Shown one piece after another: positions 48,001 to 61,457 of a DNA stretch of 64,000 nt. The DNA is taken from NCBI GenBank assembly GCA_021014945.1, contig MU266332.1, forward strand, positions 218,641-282,640. Reading direction: 5' to 3'. A program made the translations under genes and the position numbers. The notes beneath the pieces are model-generated. The model was not told the DNA's origin. It made no database searches and was given only the letters and a program-made list of their open reading frames with translations. The stretch is from Leucogyrophana mollusca. Taxonomy: Eukaryota > Basidiomycota > Agaricomycetes > Boletales. Numbering within the stretch: the stretch's first letter is position 1; each line of letters begins with the position of its first letter.

Positions 48001-51000
48001 CAGAGGGAAGAACACACGAAGATCATTGGGAATGAGATTAGCGACAGTGAGGACAAGATAAAACTAGACAATATTCAGCAACATCACAGACAAGGTTATA
48101 CTTGAACCACCTACCTCTAGCGCTGCAACGGTCACAACGTTGTGCGGTGATGGTATAAGTCTGTCCATACTTCTATACCTACTAATTTCGTCCATTGCTT
48201 GCTTCATCAGGTTAACATCTTCGGCACTATGCTCCGATCGCACTTCTTCCCTCAGAAGCTCTCCACGCTCGGGGGGCGCCGTCGAAACAGTTGCACATGC
48301 CGAGGTTGATATAAGTGTGCAAATGTAAAACGCGTCCGAATACTAGCAAGAACGTCAGAGGTCGGCCTACTGGCATTCTTCCGCGACGTACCGAGTTGGC
48401 AGTGTTGTCGTTGTATCGAAGCTGATCGATGAGGAATTGGCGCACTACCGAAGGAGTTTTGCCATTCTCGAAGCGGACTTGGGATATCGCATTGACCAAA
48501 CTCTGGTCGAAGATAAGAAAAGATCAACCAGTACATTACAAGCGACGCAAACCTTTCGAACAAAATACTCCGCCAGGTCGGAGAAGTCGTTTGGCTTTGG
48601 AACATAAGTGTGTGCAAACAGGTCTTGACTGGGATCTTCAGGCTCGTAACAATGACGCATGAATAGTTTGAAGAGATGAAACAAGCCGAGAAAGTCAAGT
48701 CGCCGAATTGCACACTAAGGACACAATGAGCTACACTTCCTTGACGTGCGGGTGGAGCACTCACATTTACGAGGGCCATGGCGGCCTCGCACCGTATACG
48801 GTAGTAGTAATTGGATACTAAAACGGTCTTGGTGAGCGTACTCGACACAATTGCGGTGGGCTGCTTGGCAAGGGCGTGAACCGCCTGAAATCATTCGTGA
48901 GATGTGCTCGACGCCAAAGAAACACAACACTCACCTCCAGCTGTGCAACGACGTCTCGATCTCTCTGAAGCTGCGACACCCACATAAAATCTGGTTGCTC
49001 GAACGCAATCGCGGCGATCCACTCAAAGTCTGCATCCATCCGTATCCACTCGTATGTCGCCCCTGACATGACCTGTTCATCTTCCTCTGTCCAATCAGCC
49101 ACTTTCCAATTCTCTCGCTCCTTCTCCTTCTCCCAAATTTCCAATCCGAAACCCATATCGATCAAACCCATTGCTTCAGCAGCTTCGGCGTCACCCTCGG
49201 CTGCGGCCTGTGCGGCGGCCTGCCGTGCGAGGTACCGCTTGGTGTTTCGACGAATACGCTTGTACTTGGTGTTGAATGGCACCTCAAAGCGTTTGAAGGG
49301 TGACCGGATGTCCAAAACGTGCTCGTATGGAGTGCCGTCTGCTTCATGGATCCGAACAGTCATTTGTCCCTGAATGTATGGCGATAAGAAGGTTGTACAT
49401 CGCAGGGACAAACACACGCACCTCGAAGAAGGGTACTGGCTTGAGAAGGGTCTTCGATACCTCGTTGTGCTCAAGAGCCTTGAACGCTGGAGCCTCCTGG
49501 CGCATCGTGATCTCGACTGCCATCTTCTTCCTATTGAATGAAGCAGAAAATCCAAAGGCTGGGCACCCGCTCCCATATATCCATTGTTCCGCAAACGAAC
49601 GCAAGTCAATGCCACTAACTTTCCTGCACGTTCGAAGGAAAGAGTGAGTCGATAGCGCATTGTTCTGCATTTCACCCGTCATGGCAGATAGAAAGACCTT
49701 AGGAAGGACGCGCGAAAGGCCAAGAGATGTCCCGGACTTCCCGAGCCGCCTATCAAGAATGTGCAGGACCAAGGGTGCCTTGAGGTTGACGAATGGGAGA
49801 GTGGCAGAGTCAGGTGGGTCAAAATGCTGAGGTTGACATATTGGAGGCATCGATCCGTTATCCCATTCGACAGCGCGCTGCATATCGCTCTTGAGGCGAT
49901 ATCTGTACTCGTTCATACCAAGGGCTTTGCGAATGAACAGGCCCGTTATATACAGAGCCAGGCCATGGACAAGCCAAGTGTCAGACCATGCCTTTTGTTG
50001 GATGTTGATGCCGATCCACTGGCAAGCCAACGCGTGACTGAGCGCTTGTCTCGTCTCGATCGCTTGTTCGATCGCGTCGTCTCCGTGTAGGAGGTCCACA
50101 GTAATCAGCGAGAGGGTTGAGCTATCAAAACGCTGAACGGGCAGCTCATCGACCGCCACCACTTTGTAGGAACCAAATGGATAAGATCCAAATTCTGTGC
50201 TGTAAAAACTCATCGCGGAGCGGAGACACGACACTGAGGAGCGCAACATGGTCTCATGTCCGGGTAGACAGAACGCGTGCATGAGTGGTTGAGATGCACC
50301 CGACACTTCGTCTGATGAGCTTTCCACGGCTATAGGATAGACATGGAAGGGTCCAGCAGCAAAGGCGACCTGCTGTACGGACGTGAGTACCGTCTGTGCG
50401 AAGAGGAAAATAGTCTTGTTAGAGTTGTTCGGGTGAGCAACCTGCAATGCGGTGTTAGCGCCCGTTTAACGGCACCATCGCAAGGTTACACACCTGCTCT
50501 ACCAGATCACCGCTACATATGACCACGGTGGGGCTAGATTCCTGGACTTCCTCGAAATCTCCGTCCTCATTCCGGCGAGGGACTTCCTGCTCCTCAAGAT
50601 ACCGAGGAACCACGAACTCGAACTCCCAGGTACACTTCTCCCAGAGGTTATCCACACAAGGTACCCAGCATCTCGCAGCGTCGGGGGATGAGGGGGTGGT
50701 GTAAGCATGAGGTACGCGCTATGAACATTAAGTACCACTGCGAAACAACGCTACAAGGACACTTACATAGGGGTAGGCATCCGTTGGTAGGACGAATTGA
50801 ATACCATCTACAGGGTTACGCAAGCTATATACGATATGAACAATGATTGGCATGAATTCTGGGACTGGGGCAGGCGTATGAAAAGAGGGGCCTGGCGTCT
50901 GCGGTTCAGGTGAAGCAGCTACAGAATCGAAGGGATTAGTGGCGTGCGCAAAAGCTATTTTTCGAAAGTCAAGAGCGTGCCTTCGCTGATAAGCCCACTG

Positions 51001-51539
51001 GCAGCGGCATGCCCAGATTGTCTCAGAGATACCTCCTTGGGAATCGCGATAGATAGCTCGCCCTCGTCGCCTTCTGCTAGTGCGGAGTGTATCTTCCTCT
51101 TCAATTCGGGATAGGTATGACTGTCCTGAGGGTTTGATATGTTCACATGGGCCAGCGGATCATGATGTACAAAATCGGCTTGATGCGACGCGACGGTTAC
51201 AGAATGAATCGCTGGCCAAAGTAGGTGAGGGAAATGCTTCAGTGGAGATAGCGAGACGTACTGCATTGTCTAGAGTGCAAATGGATGGTCCGAAGGTTCG
51301 CGCTGGTGGGAACGACGGTGATTTCCGTGTAGCCCTGAGGGTTCGAGATGGTTGCGTTTTGAGCGCTGAGATACGAAATGAAAGAGGCCACTGTACCCAA
51401 AGGCAACCAGAGAAATCAATCTCTAGAACGACTTTTTGGTGACTAGTATAGAACCGCAAAGGTGTCAGTATGTTGAAAACACGAAAAAGAGGAGGTGGAC
51501 GTATATAGAGAAGCCACGACGAATGTGCTCGCGCTGCAT
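45093..51539 (-). CDS. TAF2: TFIID subunit TAF2 with three C-terminal bromodomains
   Basis: TFIID component that helps bind the core promoter. The N-terminal half is an inactive M1-aminopeptidase fold: SHQKVVLEIDF, GYTEITVVP, LRTIHLHSRQC, ARCWVPCVDNLWEKCTWEF, and HALACQWIGI in place of the HExxH zinc motif. Armadillo-like repeats follow, then Pro/Lys-rich linkers. Three bromodomain-like modules end the protein: FMQPVDPVRDHAPK...MDLSTLGAQL...AKQYN; FAQPVDPERDGCPTYFDEIE...MDFGTISDRL...CRKFN; and FREPVDPVLLGIPTYFEVI...LRTIRQKL...AITFN. Each keeps the Asn of the acetyl-lysine pocket. The first exon is uncertain: the best ATG is at 51539 (MQREHIRRGFS), and joining it to SHQK needs either a 59-nt AT-AC intron (51504-51446) or a 38-nt GT-AG intron. 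Many other short introns. Divergent from LTV1. Confidence 0.9.
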
Positions 51540-51858
51540 CTTGTAATTGGAGTCAAAAGACGGGCCAAGACTTGGAGAATCGCGGCGAGAATTGAGATGT
51601 CAAAGCAGCAGAATACGAAAGCAAGGAGCAGTAATAGAAAAGCAGGAGAAAAGGTCAGAGAAAAGGACGAGCTTTGGCTGTGGACCTTGGCGGGTCGACT
51701 GTTGTGGCTGGGATTGGTGACGGCGAGGGAACAACCCGTGCCAGCATGTGGCTGTGCAACATTTGCCCATGACCGGCTGAGCCTCGAGGACTCGAAAGAA
51801 TAAAGGTAATCTCTGACTCCCATCTCAATCATCTGGAAAATCAATAGAGGTAGGAATA
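51540..51858. promoter_or_regulatory. Shared bidirectional promoter, TAF2 / LTV1
   Basis: Only 319 bp separate the two start codons, so the promoters must overlap. When read toward TAF2 it is pyrimidine-rich close to the start. An open frame crosses it on the minus strand (51443-51895) with hydrophobic sequence, but it has no family match and is most likely leader. Confidence 0.55.
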
Positions 51859-53757
51859 ATGCCGCAAAAATCAGTCTTTCGCCAGCCAGGCGCAAAGCAT
51901 TTTCAGCTTGTGCACAGATCTCAACGAGATCCCCTCATACACGATCCCGAAGCCAGCCAACATGTTCTCAAGGCCTTCGTGCGAGGGAATGATAAAAAGG
52001 TGCGCGGCGATTCTTCTCCCAAGGACTGATTCATCTCAATAAAACGCAGGGAAAATCTCGAGCGGATCTTGAGGCTATCCTTTCCCCCGAGGACTTGGAA
52101 CATGACTCTCGTGCTAATGTAGGGGAGGCAGCCCTCTATGGCGTTTACTTCGATGACACCGAGTACGATTACATGCAACATCTGCGCGCAGTGGGGGTGG
52201 AAGAAGACGGGGTCGACAGCGTCTTACTCGAGGCTCCTGCCGTGTCCAAAAAGCCACCAAAGGGGAAAGGCAAGGAACAACAACCCATATCCCTGCGGGA
52301 CATACCTACCGAGGCCCTCCCATCGTCATCTGAGCTGCCCCGAAACTATGAATCACAAGAGGCCGTACCCTCGTCGATCGCCGGATTCCAGCCCGAAATG
52401 GATCCTCATCTCCGCCAGGTGCTCGAAGCACTCGAGGACGACGCATTCGTTGACGATGGCGTGGAAGACGACTTCTTTGCTGAACTTGTTGGTGAAGGGG
52501 AAAGAGATGAGACCGATGAAGTGGATTTTGAGTTCTACGAGGATGGAGAACTGGAGGAAACCGAGATAGTTGATGAGGAAGACGGGACAGGCAATGATGG
52601 CTGGGAAGCACGGTTTGCCAAGTTCAAAAAGGACCAAAAGGATGTTCCTCCCCCAAGCGATTTTGGCGATGAACACTCGGAAGGCGCAGACACCATTGGC
52701 AACCTTCCCAAGTTGCCAGTGATAGGTGGGAAGCGTAGACGAAAGGGTACATCTGACGCCTCTGGATACAGCATGAGCAGCTCCTCGATGTACCGCACTG
52801 AGGCTCTGCTCACGCTGGACGAACGGTTCGATCAGGCACGTTCTAGTTTTGCACTGCATATTCACAGCCGCCAATACGACTGAATTTTCAGATGATGGAT
52901 AAGGAGTATGGGTCAGATGAGGGTGAAGAAGCGGGGCATGAAGATGGAGACGATGACACGCCTTCAGAGACCTCAGACGAAGCACCAGATCTCATCACCA
53001 CACGAGAAGATTTCGAAGCAATGATGGACGACTTCCTAGGTAACTATGAGATTCTAGGGCGTAGGTTAAAGCCTGTCCTCCCTGGAGACACCGGTGCCGG
53101 GAAGCTGGAGACGCTGAGACGGACGATGGGTCAGGATGAGCGAGTCAGAATCACCAGTGGCGACTCGGACGAGGATGATGACGATGAGAAGCTCTTTGCG
53201 GCATTCCACGCGAATGACGAGGACAAGAAGGACCGATGGGATTGCGAGACAATCCTAAGTAGGACTTTTAGGTGTCATTTTCAGCCGTGCGTCGGGAACT
53301 GACACTTCAACCAGCCACTTACTCGAATCTCGAGAACCATCCCCGCCTTATCCGTGCTCGAGACTCAAAACCAGTGCCGAAGATTAAGCTTGACCCACGT
53401 ACAGGACTTCCCACTGTCGATGGGGACGTCAAGGGCGTAAAAGTATCGAAAGCCCGACAAACTATGCAAGATTTGGAAGAAGAGGATGAAACAGAGGACG
53501 GCGACGCGGGTATGTTGTTATGGCCTTCCTTCTTGGCCTCTGACTTAAAGTTCCTTAAAGCACCAAGGCAGACTATAACACGCCCTCGCGACGAATCCAA
53601 GGAGGACAAAAAAGCGCGCAAACAAGCCGTCAAGGCGGAACGTCAAGCCCGCCGGGTTGACAAGAAGGCCACGAAAGAGCAATTTTCCACGGAAATGAAG
53701 CACATGGCCCAGGGGCTTTCGAACAAGACAAAAAGCAGCAGGATACGAAAACTGTGA
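51859..53757 (+). CDS. LTV1: LTV1, 40S ribosomal subunit assembly factor
   Basis: Non-ribosomal factor of pre-40S particles that places uS3/uS10 and must be phosphorylated and released before maturation. Five exons (51859-51999, 52050-52835, 52892-53258, 53315-53509, 53561-53757) give 561 aa. The N-terminus is the family hallmark: KSVFRQPGAKHFQLVHRSQR, then DPLIHDPEASQHVLKAFVRG and NDKK. Middle: long acidic stretches (AELVGEGERDETDEVDF). The conserved block LTLDERFDQ / MMDKEYGSDE is split by a GC-AG intron (52836-52891). Later ITTREDFEAMMDDFLGNYEI, ETILTTYSNLENHPRLIRAR and a Lys/Arg-rich C-terminus. The frame sum requires the GC donor; the nearby GT (52840) gives an immediate stop. Confidence 0.92.
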
Positions 53758-53945
53758 TTGATAGTACTACAAGATGATAGATTACAAGAAGTGGATAGAA
53801 CGCATATGGTATGTACTGTAGGGTATGTTGGGGTGGAACCTGAATGAAGGAGCGACTCTAGGTGATGCTATTGGACATAGGGATACAGTGCAAGCATAAT
53901 GAGAGACAAGACGGAACTATGTTAAAATTTATGGTACGACTCCAC

Positions 53946-56900
53946 CTACCAGTCAGGCCAGAGCTCTGCTAGACTGTTAGGATCCTCTTCAGACGTGTCT
54001 TTCTGTTTCATCCACCGATCGGGGACCTAGTTGTCATCCGAGTTAGTATTCGAGATGCGATCAATAACGAAGACGCACCAAAGGGAAATATCGTTCCATT
54101 GCACTGACGAAACGTTGGCGGTACTGCTTTGGTGTGACAATAGTCGGTTCTCCCTTCCCGGCACCACCCAAGAAAGTGGACTCTTTGACCCAGCTTTCCA
54201 GCTTCTTGTCCCACGTATACGTCCGGATGTAGTCTGATCGCGTATATTAACATACAGCTCGTGCGCGAAATGTGTCTGGTCACTTACCGACAATGCCAAC
54301 TACCAATTCGCTACTTTGACTGTCGACACCAACCACAAGCGAATAGTCCATGACGTTGATGTCGGCTAGGAACTTGCTGTCGTTGTAGAGTGCTCCTCGG
54401 AGGATACGCTTTGAATGTTCCCGGAGATAAAAGGGTGACAAATGAGCAGCTGAAGCAATGGTCAAAAAACGGATGTCTCAAAGAACAAAGTGTGTATACG
54501 TACTTTCGACAAGATTTTCGTCAAGCAATACCTCATTCTCTCGGCCTGTTGACCGCACGTGGCGGTTGCGAGTCGACCCCTTCAAATCATAGATCTAGGA
54601 AATATACTTTCATATGGCGGCAAATCGGGTTTCTTCGGTATACATACCTTCGTAAAGCGACGGTCGTAGAATAGATTCTCCATGACAAGCAAGTTCATGT
54701 GTGTTAGCTTTGCTTTATTAGCACCTTTGTCTCTTGATTTCTTGAATGTTAACTTGTAGCATCCGAAGACTTTGGCGAGCAAGGTGGGACGCTTCGAGGA
54801 CGTTAATTGACAATCACCCCAAAACACGACGCACTTACATTTCCAGTAACAGCTGATGCCATGTAATCGAAGTATGCGGGGGCGAATGTTTCCATTGTCT
54901 GCAGTTCAGCCCTCGATAACTCTTTCGCGATGAAGCGATCGTCTATTGGACAGGCGATCAGTACGGGGCCCTGACGGCCACGAGTAGCAAGTTGGGAATA
55001 CCTCGAGTTTTTAAGAATGCCGAACCAGACTTGCCACCACTGGTGTCCCACTTGACGCACCGAGCAAGCGACTCGACCATGCTTTTCTCACAGTCGTACG
55101 TCCTCCGCAGAGCATCAAACTGCTCTGGGTACAAAACTGTGCAGCTGATAGTCAAGCCACCGCTCTCGAAAGCTAGGAGCCTGTCAACCCTCTATGCCAT
55201 CGACCAGACAAACACGGCTTACAAATAGCCCACGGAAACTTGGTGGATGGTGACTTGAGTTCATCTGTCGGATTGACAGACTCTCCTGCCTCAACGTTAA
55301 CCACTCCCCAAGTCGAAGACGACTCTGCAACAGAGTGGTCGTCGGGCATGAATGCCTCCCCGCCATCGGTGAGTTTCGGTTCACGGGCTGTGCGTTTCTC
55401 GGCACGAGATTTAGCAAGCATATCACGGTATTGTGGTGAGCTGTATGCATCGATATGTTATACGCGAGGTGCAGGGCAAGAGAGCCACTCACTTTAATGC
55501 TAATGCAATGATGGAGGTTGGTTCGTCCGTTCTAACAACCATGGAAGAGTCTCGGAATATGTGCTCTGGGTCACTCATGGGATCATCGCCTTCAATCTCG
55601 GTACGACGAGTCTGAGGGAACTGTGAGGGCCAAAGACCTGAAAGTGCCGCTTTGAATATCGAGTTGCGTTCCGTACCGCCAGGAACGTTCTCAAGGTCTG
55701 ACGCGGGCGGCGTGGGGGGTGGACGCTGCCCTGCAGGTATGGGCGCCAAGAAAGGCGATGAAGGAAGCGACCGAGGGGGTTCATGGCCAGCCACCGCCGG
55801 TAAAGAAGCATCTGGCAGTGAGCTGGTCGGGGGTATCGCTGCCACTTCCTCTTCCTTTCCGGCTGGGAGCTCGACGGGAGCGACGGCTGGGGAACTGGCT
55901 TGGACAGTGACGGTAGGAAGCGTGGTGGACTGCTCGGGCGATGACTCCACAGTGGGCTTGTCAGTAAGCTTCTTTGGTTCCTCTTCATCCCCTCCCTCGT
56001 CATCGGCCTCGCTTGAACTATCTGAACTCTCTGACTCGTCTTTGATGGCATCCTTGATACTTTCCAGGACTTCTACCGTAGCTCGAGAAGATGCCACTGG
56101 GCGAGGCTTCCTACCGCGGATGACCGCATACCGTCGATTCGCCCTCTCGTTGTCCCGCCCAATACGTTCGAAATGCCTAGCGATATTTGAGACTTTGTTG
56201 CCGGGGCCAGGTGGCTGGCGCCTGAAGGGTTGTTTCGGAGCAATAGTAGAGCTAGGTCGAGGTGGGGCTTTGTCTTTGTTCAGGTTGCGTGCGGAAGACT
56301 TGCCTTTCAGAGTGCGACCACCGACTGGAGGAGGGCCTGTAGATTTCCCGTGAGGGGGAGACGTGTGCCCGAACCCATTCGAAGTCTCTGGAAGTGGTTT
56401 GGCGCCACGCTTTTCGGGAGATGTTTGGCGTGAGGCAGCATGCGATTCCACTGGAGGGGCTACTGGTCCTGGGATGCGAGATCCCTGGCCGAGAGAGCGT
56501 CGGTTACTTGCCAAATACCTGGATGCGGCGTTGGCCGCGTAACTCTGCTCAAAGTCCGACACCGAGGGCTTCTTGGCGAGCTCGTGCTTGTGTCTGCTGC
56601 GGAATGTAGACCGAGGCAGAGGCGGTGCCGCGTACTCTTGATCGCTCTCCGATACCGGAGGGAATGGGGCCAGAGCTGTCTTGGCTAATTCTTCCATTCC
56701 CTGGGGTGGGATGAAGTCTTGATATCGCAAAACCAGTTCCGCTACGCTAGGATGTTGGGATGGACGTCGCGGCAGCCTCGACATACGTCTGGAAGGACGT
56801 TCCTCGCCAGGTTCGCCCTGCTCTGTCTGAGGGGAACGACTGAGCGTTCACAAGGTGCATCATAACAGTATGCTACTTACTTGTGTCTGCCGGGCTGGTT

Positions 56901-59900
56901 CTTGGTCAGCATCCTCTCTGGCAGCACCGATAGTTGAGTCGCTATCCGGATCAGATTTCGTTTCCAGTGGGAGGGTAGCTTTTTCCGTAATGCTGGCCTC
57001 TTGCACAACAGGGGGTTCTCCTTCCGCCTGGACAGGAGCCTCCTTCTCGGCAGGGGCTTCTATACAGGTCTCGAGCTCAGGCTCCGAAGCTTCCGACGCA
57101 GAAGAAGCAAACGATTCGCCAGTCACTCTCCTTCTGCTAAGTACACCCTCTTCCGCCTCAGATACACTCGAAGACACATGTGAGTCACCAAAGGGACCAA
57201 AGGGCTCGTACCGCTTTGGCCACATCGCACGAACAGAGTTAAATGCAGAAACTCGACGTCTGTCCAGCGTTTGCGACCCCCTAGGCTTGGGCAACTTGTC
57301 GAAATCTTGCTGCCATGCAACAATCCTGTCCTGCCTGAATGACCGTACTTGGTTTAGGGCAAGGGTATCCGTCGCCGGAGACTCCTTGTAGATCATGTCG
57401 ATAAGCTGGCTGATCTCTTCCCTCTCCGCTTCCGCACGCCCAATCAAAGCATTGATGTCTGCGGTAAGCCGCGCATCCTGTTCTTCGTCCCCTGTAGCAG
57501 CATCTATGCTGATCAGCTTGAGATCATCTACAAGTGCTGTGTACCATATGAGGTTCCGGCGATGAAGACGTTCGTAGTCTGCGTTCTTGAGGTCCAACTG
57601 TGTCTCTGGCCGAACACGAATGCGCATAGCGGGATAGACGATTTCATGCAGCACGACGGGATCGGCCTGAAAACGAACGGTCATTCCTTTCGACGCGAAG
57701 AAACGAATGTGATGCTGGTAGATATTGTGTTGGCACCCCGCCCCTTGAACGAGCTGTACGTCAGCCGGATAAAAGTGAAGCTCCAAGAACTTCGCAAATG
57801 AGTATCTCTGCATTTCCTCCGAGACAGGGATGAAAGGCGTGGCTGACCCACACACTCGACAGGCACTCCAAGTGGTGATCAGGTCTGGAGATGGATAGAT
57901 ATGGCGACCCTCGATCCGACCATCCCATCGCTCCACCGCAACGGATAACCGCGTCTCGTTGTGCACGTATACTTTGCAATGCCGTGCGAGGGGTTGGTTG
58001 CAGCCCTTCCCAGCGCAGATCGCCTTTGGGTCTAGGAACTGCACCAGCGTCTCCGTTACGGATTTCTCGATGAACTGTCCCAGCGTGCAGTCGTTCTCTC
58101 CGTAAAACGAGACGTAGTTGAGGGCGGGAGCAAAACATGCACGATGAAGTCCGAACTCCTCCGTAGGGATGGTATATTGCCAGAGACTGATGCACTGGTA
58201 CTTTTCCACCACGAAGTCATCGTTGTTCTTGCGGAGGTACCACTCCCAGATTCGCCGCTGCTCTTCATGTTTCCACTTGACCAAACTCAACTGGCTTTCG
58301 AGTGATATATCCGCAGCAGATTTCAGCGTCAATTTTGGCTCCTCGACATTGGGAGTGAATATTCTGGGTGACATGACGAACAGTGATCCTCCAATTATTT
58401 GCGACGACGAGCCTGGCTGTTGCTCGAAATACCCAGCCGGATCCTCCGTCTGTGAGGGCTCAACGTGTCCAGGAGAAGGGGTCTTTGGGATTTCTGGGAG
58501 TGCTAGCGCCTCGATCTGCGCCTTGACATCGTTCTCGTCTGTTCCTGCAACCTCGTTCTCCGGTGTGGGCGTTCCCGACGTTCCCTTGCCTCCGTGCTCC
58601 TTGACCTGCCCGATATTCCCTTTCTCTTCTCTCCGTACAACTTCATCCTCCCAAGCCCTCTGGGCGCGGTTAAGCTCGTCGTCCAACTCTTTCATACGCC
58701 TGATGGGCTGGGGAGGAGGGAACCGGAGAGTCGCGGATACAGATATGAATGTTTTTGTGTAGGGCTCTAGAGATTGCTGGATACGTTTGGAAAGACGAAA
58801 GCGCTCTGCGTCGGCATCTGGAAGATCTTCTTCAGGAGCTTCGCTGACTTGGCCACTTCCAGAAGCCTCCTTCGTCTCCTCCATGGCGACTAAATGCACT
58901 AGAGACACAGAGGATGGTACAAGAGCTGGCGTCCCACCATCATCCGTTTGTTGGCGAGTGACAGGGATAGCCTCTGCAGAAAGAGACGGCAGTGTAATGA
59001 CCGAGTCCTTCCACAAATGTGTCTCCAGCTTCAAATTACGCACGATGAAAGTAAGAAATCGAGTGACTTTCTTGATACGTCTGAGTGTATCGGAATCACC
59101 GCCCCGTAGGATGATGGTGCAACCCATGTCACGATTGCATCCCTCAAAGCGCATGTATGTTTTCCGACGGCCTGGGATGAGAGGATGGTCGAATGTCTGT
59201 ACGCGGAAGCGGGTGCAGTGCCCCAAACGAGGTTCCAAGGCCAACTTGTCCATTGACGAAAAGACATCGCCCTGTGTCATCCGTGCAACAAACTGTATTG
59301 CAGAGGGCTTCACAGCCCTTGCGACAGCGATGTTGTGTTTTGCAAGGGCCTCCAATGCTATCCGCGAGACAGACTTCTCGACTATGACAACATGCGGACG
59401 CAGGCCAGCAATTCGACTTGCAAGGTTACCTAGATACTCCTTCTCCTGACGCAGAATCTGCCCGAAGTGAACGTACTGTCCCTCGACTCTGTGGAATTCA
59501 AGCGGGAACGTGACGAGCATGACGCGGGGATTACGCTGGGACCTCGACATTTGCTTGTGCGCGACGTTCTTGGTTATGACAGCGCCGTCGACGTACTCGG
59601 AGTCGGAAGGGCTGCCACCAGGGATTTTCTTAATCTTGACGTAGCGACGCACGTCCATGTCTTCCCCTTGGTGATAAGGTAGCGAAGTGAAGGTGAGCTC
59701 GCGTGCAATCCTGAGTGCTAGTTTCAGTAAGGTCTCTTCCCATTCTTTGACATTCGGAATTTTCTCTGTGGTAAGCATCTGGCGAAGCATGATGCGCAAG
59801 TGGAACATCGATATGAGATTGAGCTCCTGAGCATATCTGGCATCGATTGTTAGTCGTCCAGCTTAGTGCACAAGGATAATGACCTACGCAGTCGAGTCTC

Positions 59901-61457
59901 TCCTCGTACGCCACCCCTCTAAACTAGAAAAGTTGTCCATCCTACTTTGCACCCGGCTCCGTATGAAGGGCGTGGCTGCATCGAAATCTCCAAAGGAGTT
60001 GAACCGAGACCTTATCACACTATAAGGTCCTGGGCTATCGGGACCGTGCTGCTCTGGTGAGCTCAGCGGAAACTGTATAGAGCTTGTGAGTCCTTCGACG
60101 TTAACGGGAACCGTGACAGGAAAGTCGATAGGAGTCTTGGACCGAGGAGCGGTTGGCCGTCGATCATTGGTAAATGTGTTAGGAATATTCACAGGATCTT
60201 TTTCTTCGTCGTCCAAGTTGCGTCGGAACGGTGCGGTACTCTCGCGCACAGGCTCCCAGTATCCGTCGTCATCTCTCGGAGTCATAGGTCTCGACCCAAA
60301 GCCACTGTCATCTGATCCAGAGACCTGTCTCTTTGTCTCAGCTATAGAGTAAAGGTTGAAGGGCTCGTCCGTTCGTCCAAACAATTGCGAAGCCGCGAAT
60401 GGCGACTGCGGATGATGACCAAGACTTAGCGTGAACGAGTCAGTGCCAAACTGATGGGCTGGAAAGGGCGAAGTAGTCGAAGAAACGACCGAGCGTCGGT
60501 CGTCGTCATCATCGTCTTCTACTTTGGCGAGTTTCTCGAGACAGAGGTTGCATACGCGGACCATGCCGTCGTGCCCAAACCGAGAACCTTTGATAATGTT
60601 GGAGGCACATCGCGAACAAAATATTTGCCCTGTGGAGTCGCTTGTGAGTGGAACCGCAAATGTATTTGAAGCCACTGACCGCATATGCGACAGTGATGTT
60701 TGCGCCGCCATGTCGTGAAGACACTCTTGCAATCGTAGCATTCCTTACAGTTCTCGTCGTCCATCCAGTAGTCTCTTGACAACCCTGCAGAACATGAAAC
60801 TCAGGAACGACAAGTAAGCGGATTCAGACAAGTTCACGCACCTTCACCCCGTATTCGACGTATTACTTTGGACACTGAAGCTGAGCGATTAAGAGAGGCT
60901 GTAGTTCGGATGCTCCGTGCATCATCTTGGATAGGGAAACCTGGGATAGCTGTTCCAAATACGCCGCCGTCCGGCGTTTCATAGACTGGAGTATATTGAC
61001 CATTGCGGGATGGGGAGCGATCGTATTCAGGACTGAACGTTGGAGCTTCGGACACCACTGGAGTTAATGAAACCAGTGGCGGAGCTGGATTGGACGGTAC
61101 GACCGTCAAAGAGCTTGGGCGTTCAGCTGCGGTCGACCTGGAAGAGAAACTCGAGTATGTGGTGTTTAGGGCTGCAGCTGAGGGACGTCTCTGTTCACTT
61201 CCATTCGCACTCGAAGTGCCATTGGGTGGTGGGGCGGAGCCAGCAGAAGACAACGGGACAGCGAAGCTGTTCTTCATTCTGGAGAATAGTGAAGATACCA
61301 GGGCATAAGAAGATTGATCGTTCTCGTCCTCCTCTGAAAAGGGATTGAAGGATGTCAGACTTGCAACATCATCACCGAGTTTTGTACTGCTCCTCGACCT
61401 AGAAGGAGGCCCACTGTGGGTACTCTGAGCCGGGGAGTAAGCTAGAGGGGATTCCAT
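53946..61457 (-). CDS. FAB1: FAB1 / PIKfyve phosphatidylinositol-3-phosphate 5-kinase
   Basis: Makes PI(3,5)P2 on vacuole/late-endosome membranes. Starts [16 protein letters not shown] at 61457 with a Ser-rich N-tail. The FYVE zinc finger is near [19 protein letters not shown], then [11 protein letters not shown] (the R+HHC+xCG core) spliced to [13 protein letters not shown]. The TCP-1/chaperonin-like (CCT) module includes [40 protein letters not shown] and [21 protein letters not shown] Cys-rich segment and long disordered Ser/Pro linker follow. The C-terminal PIPK domain shows [24 protein letters not shown] (catalytic Asp) and [13 protein letters not shown], ending SLAELWPDW. Full FYVE-CCT-PIPK order, roughly 2,200 residues, with short introns throughout. 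Convergent with LTV1 (188 bp). Confidence 0.93.

Noticed and set aside
55652..56353. 233-codon open frame on the plus strand
   Set aside because: Antisense to the Ser/Pro-rich linker of FAB1; same explanation, no domain.
58169..59449. Two long plus-strand open frames (197 and 220 codons)
   Set aside because: They lie opposite the long CCT-domain exon of FAB1, which has clear conserved motifs. The plus frames have none.
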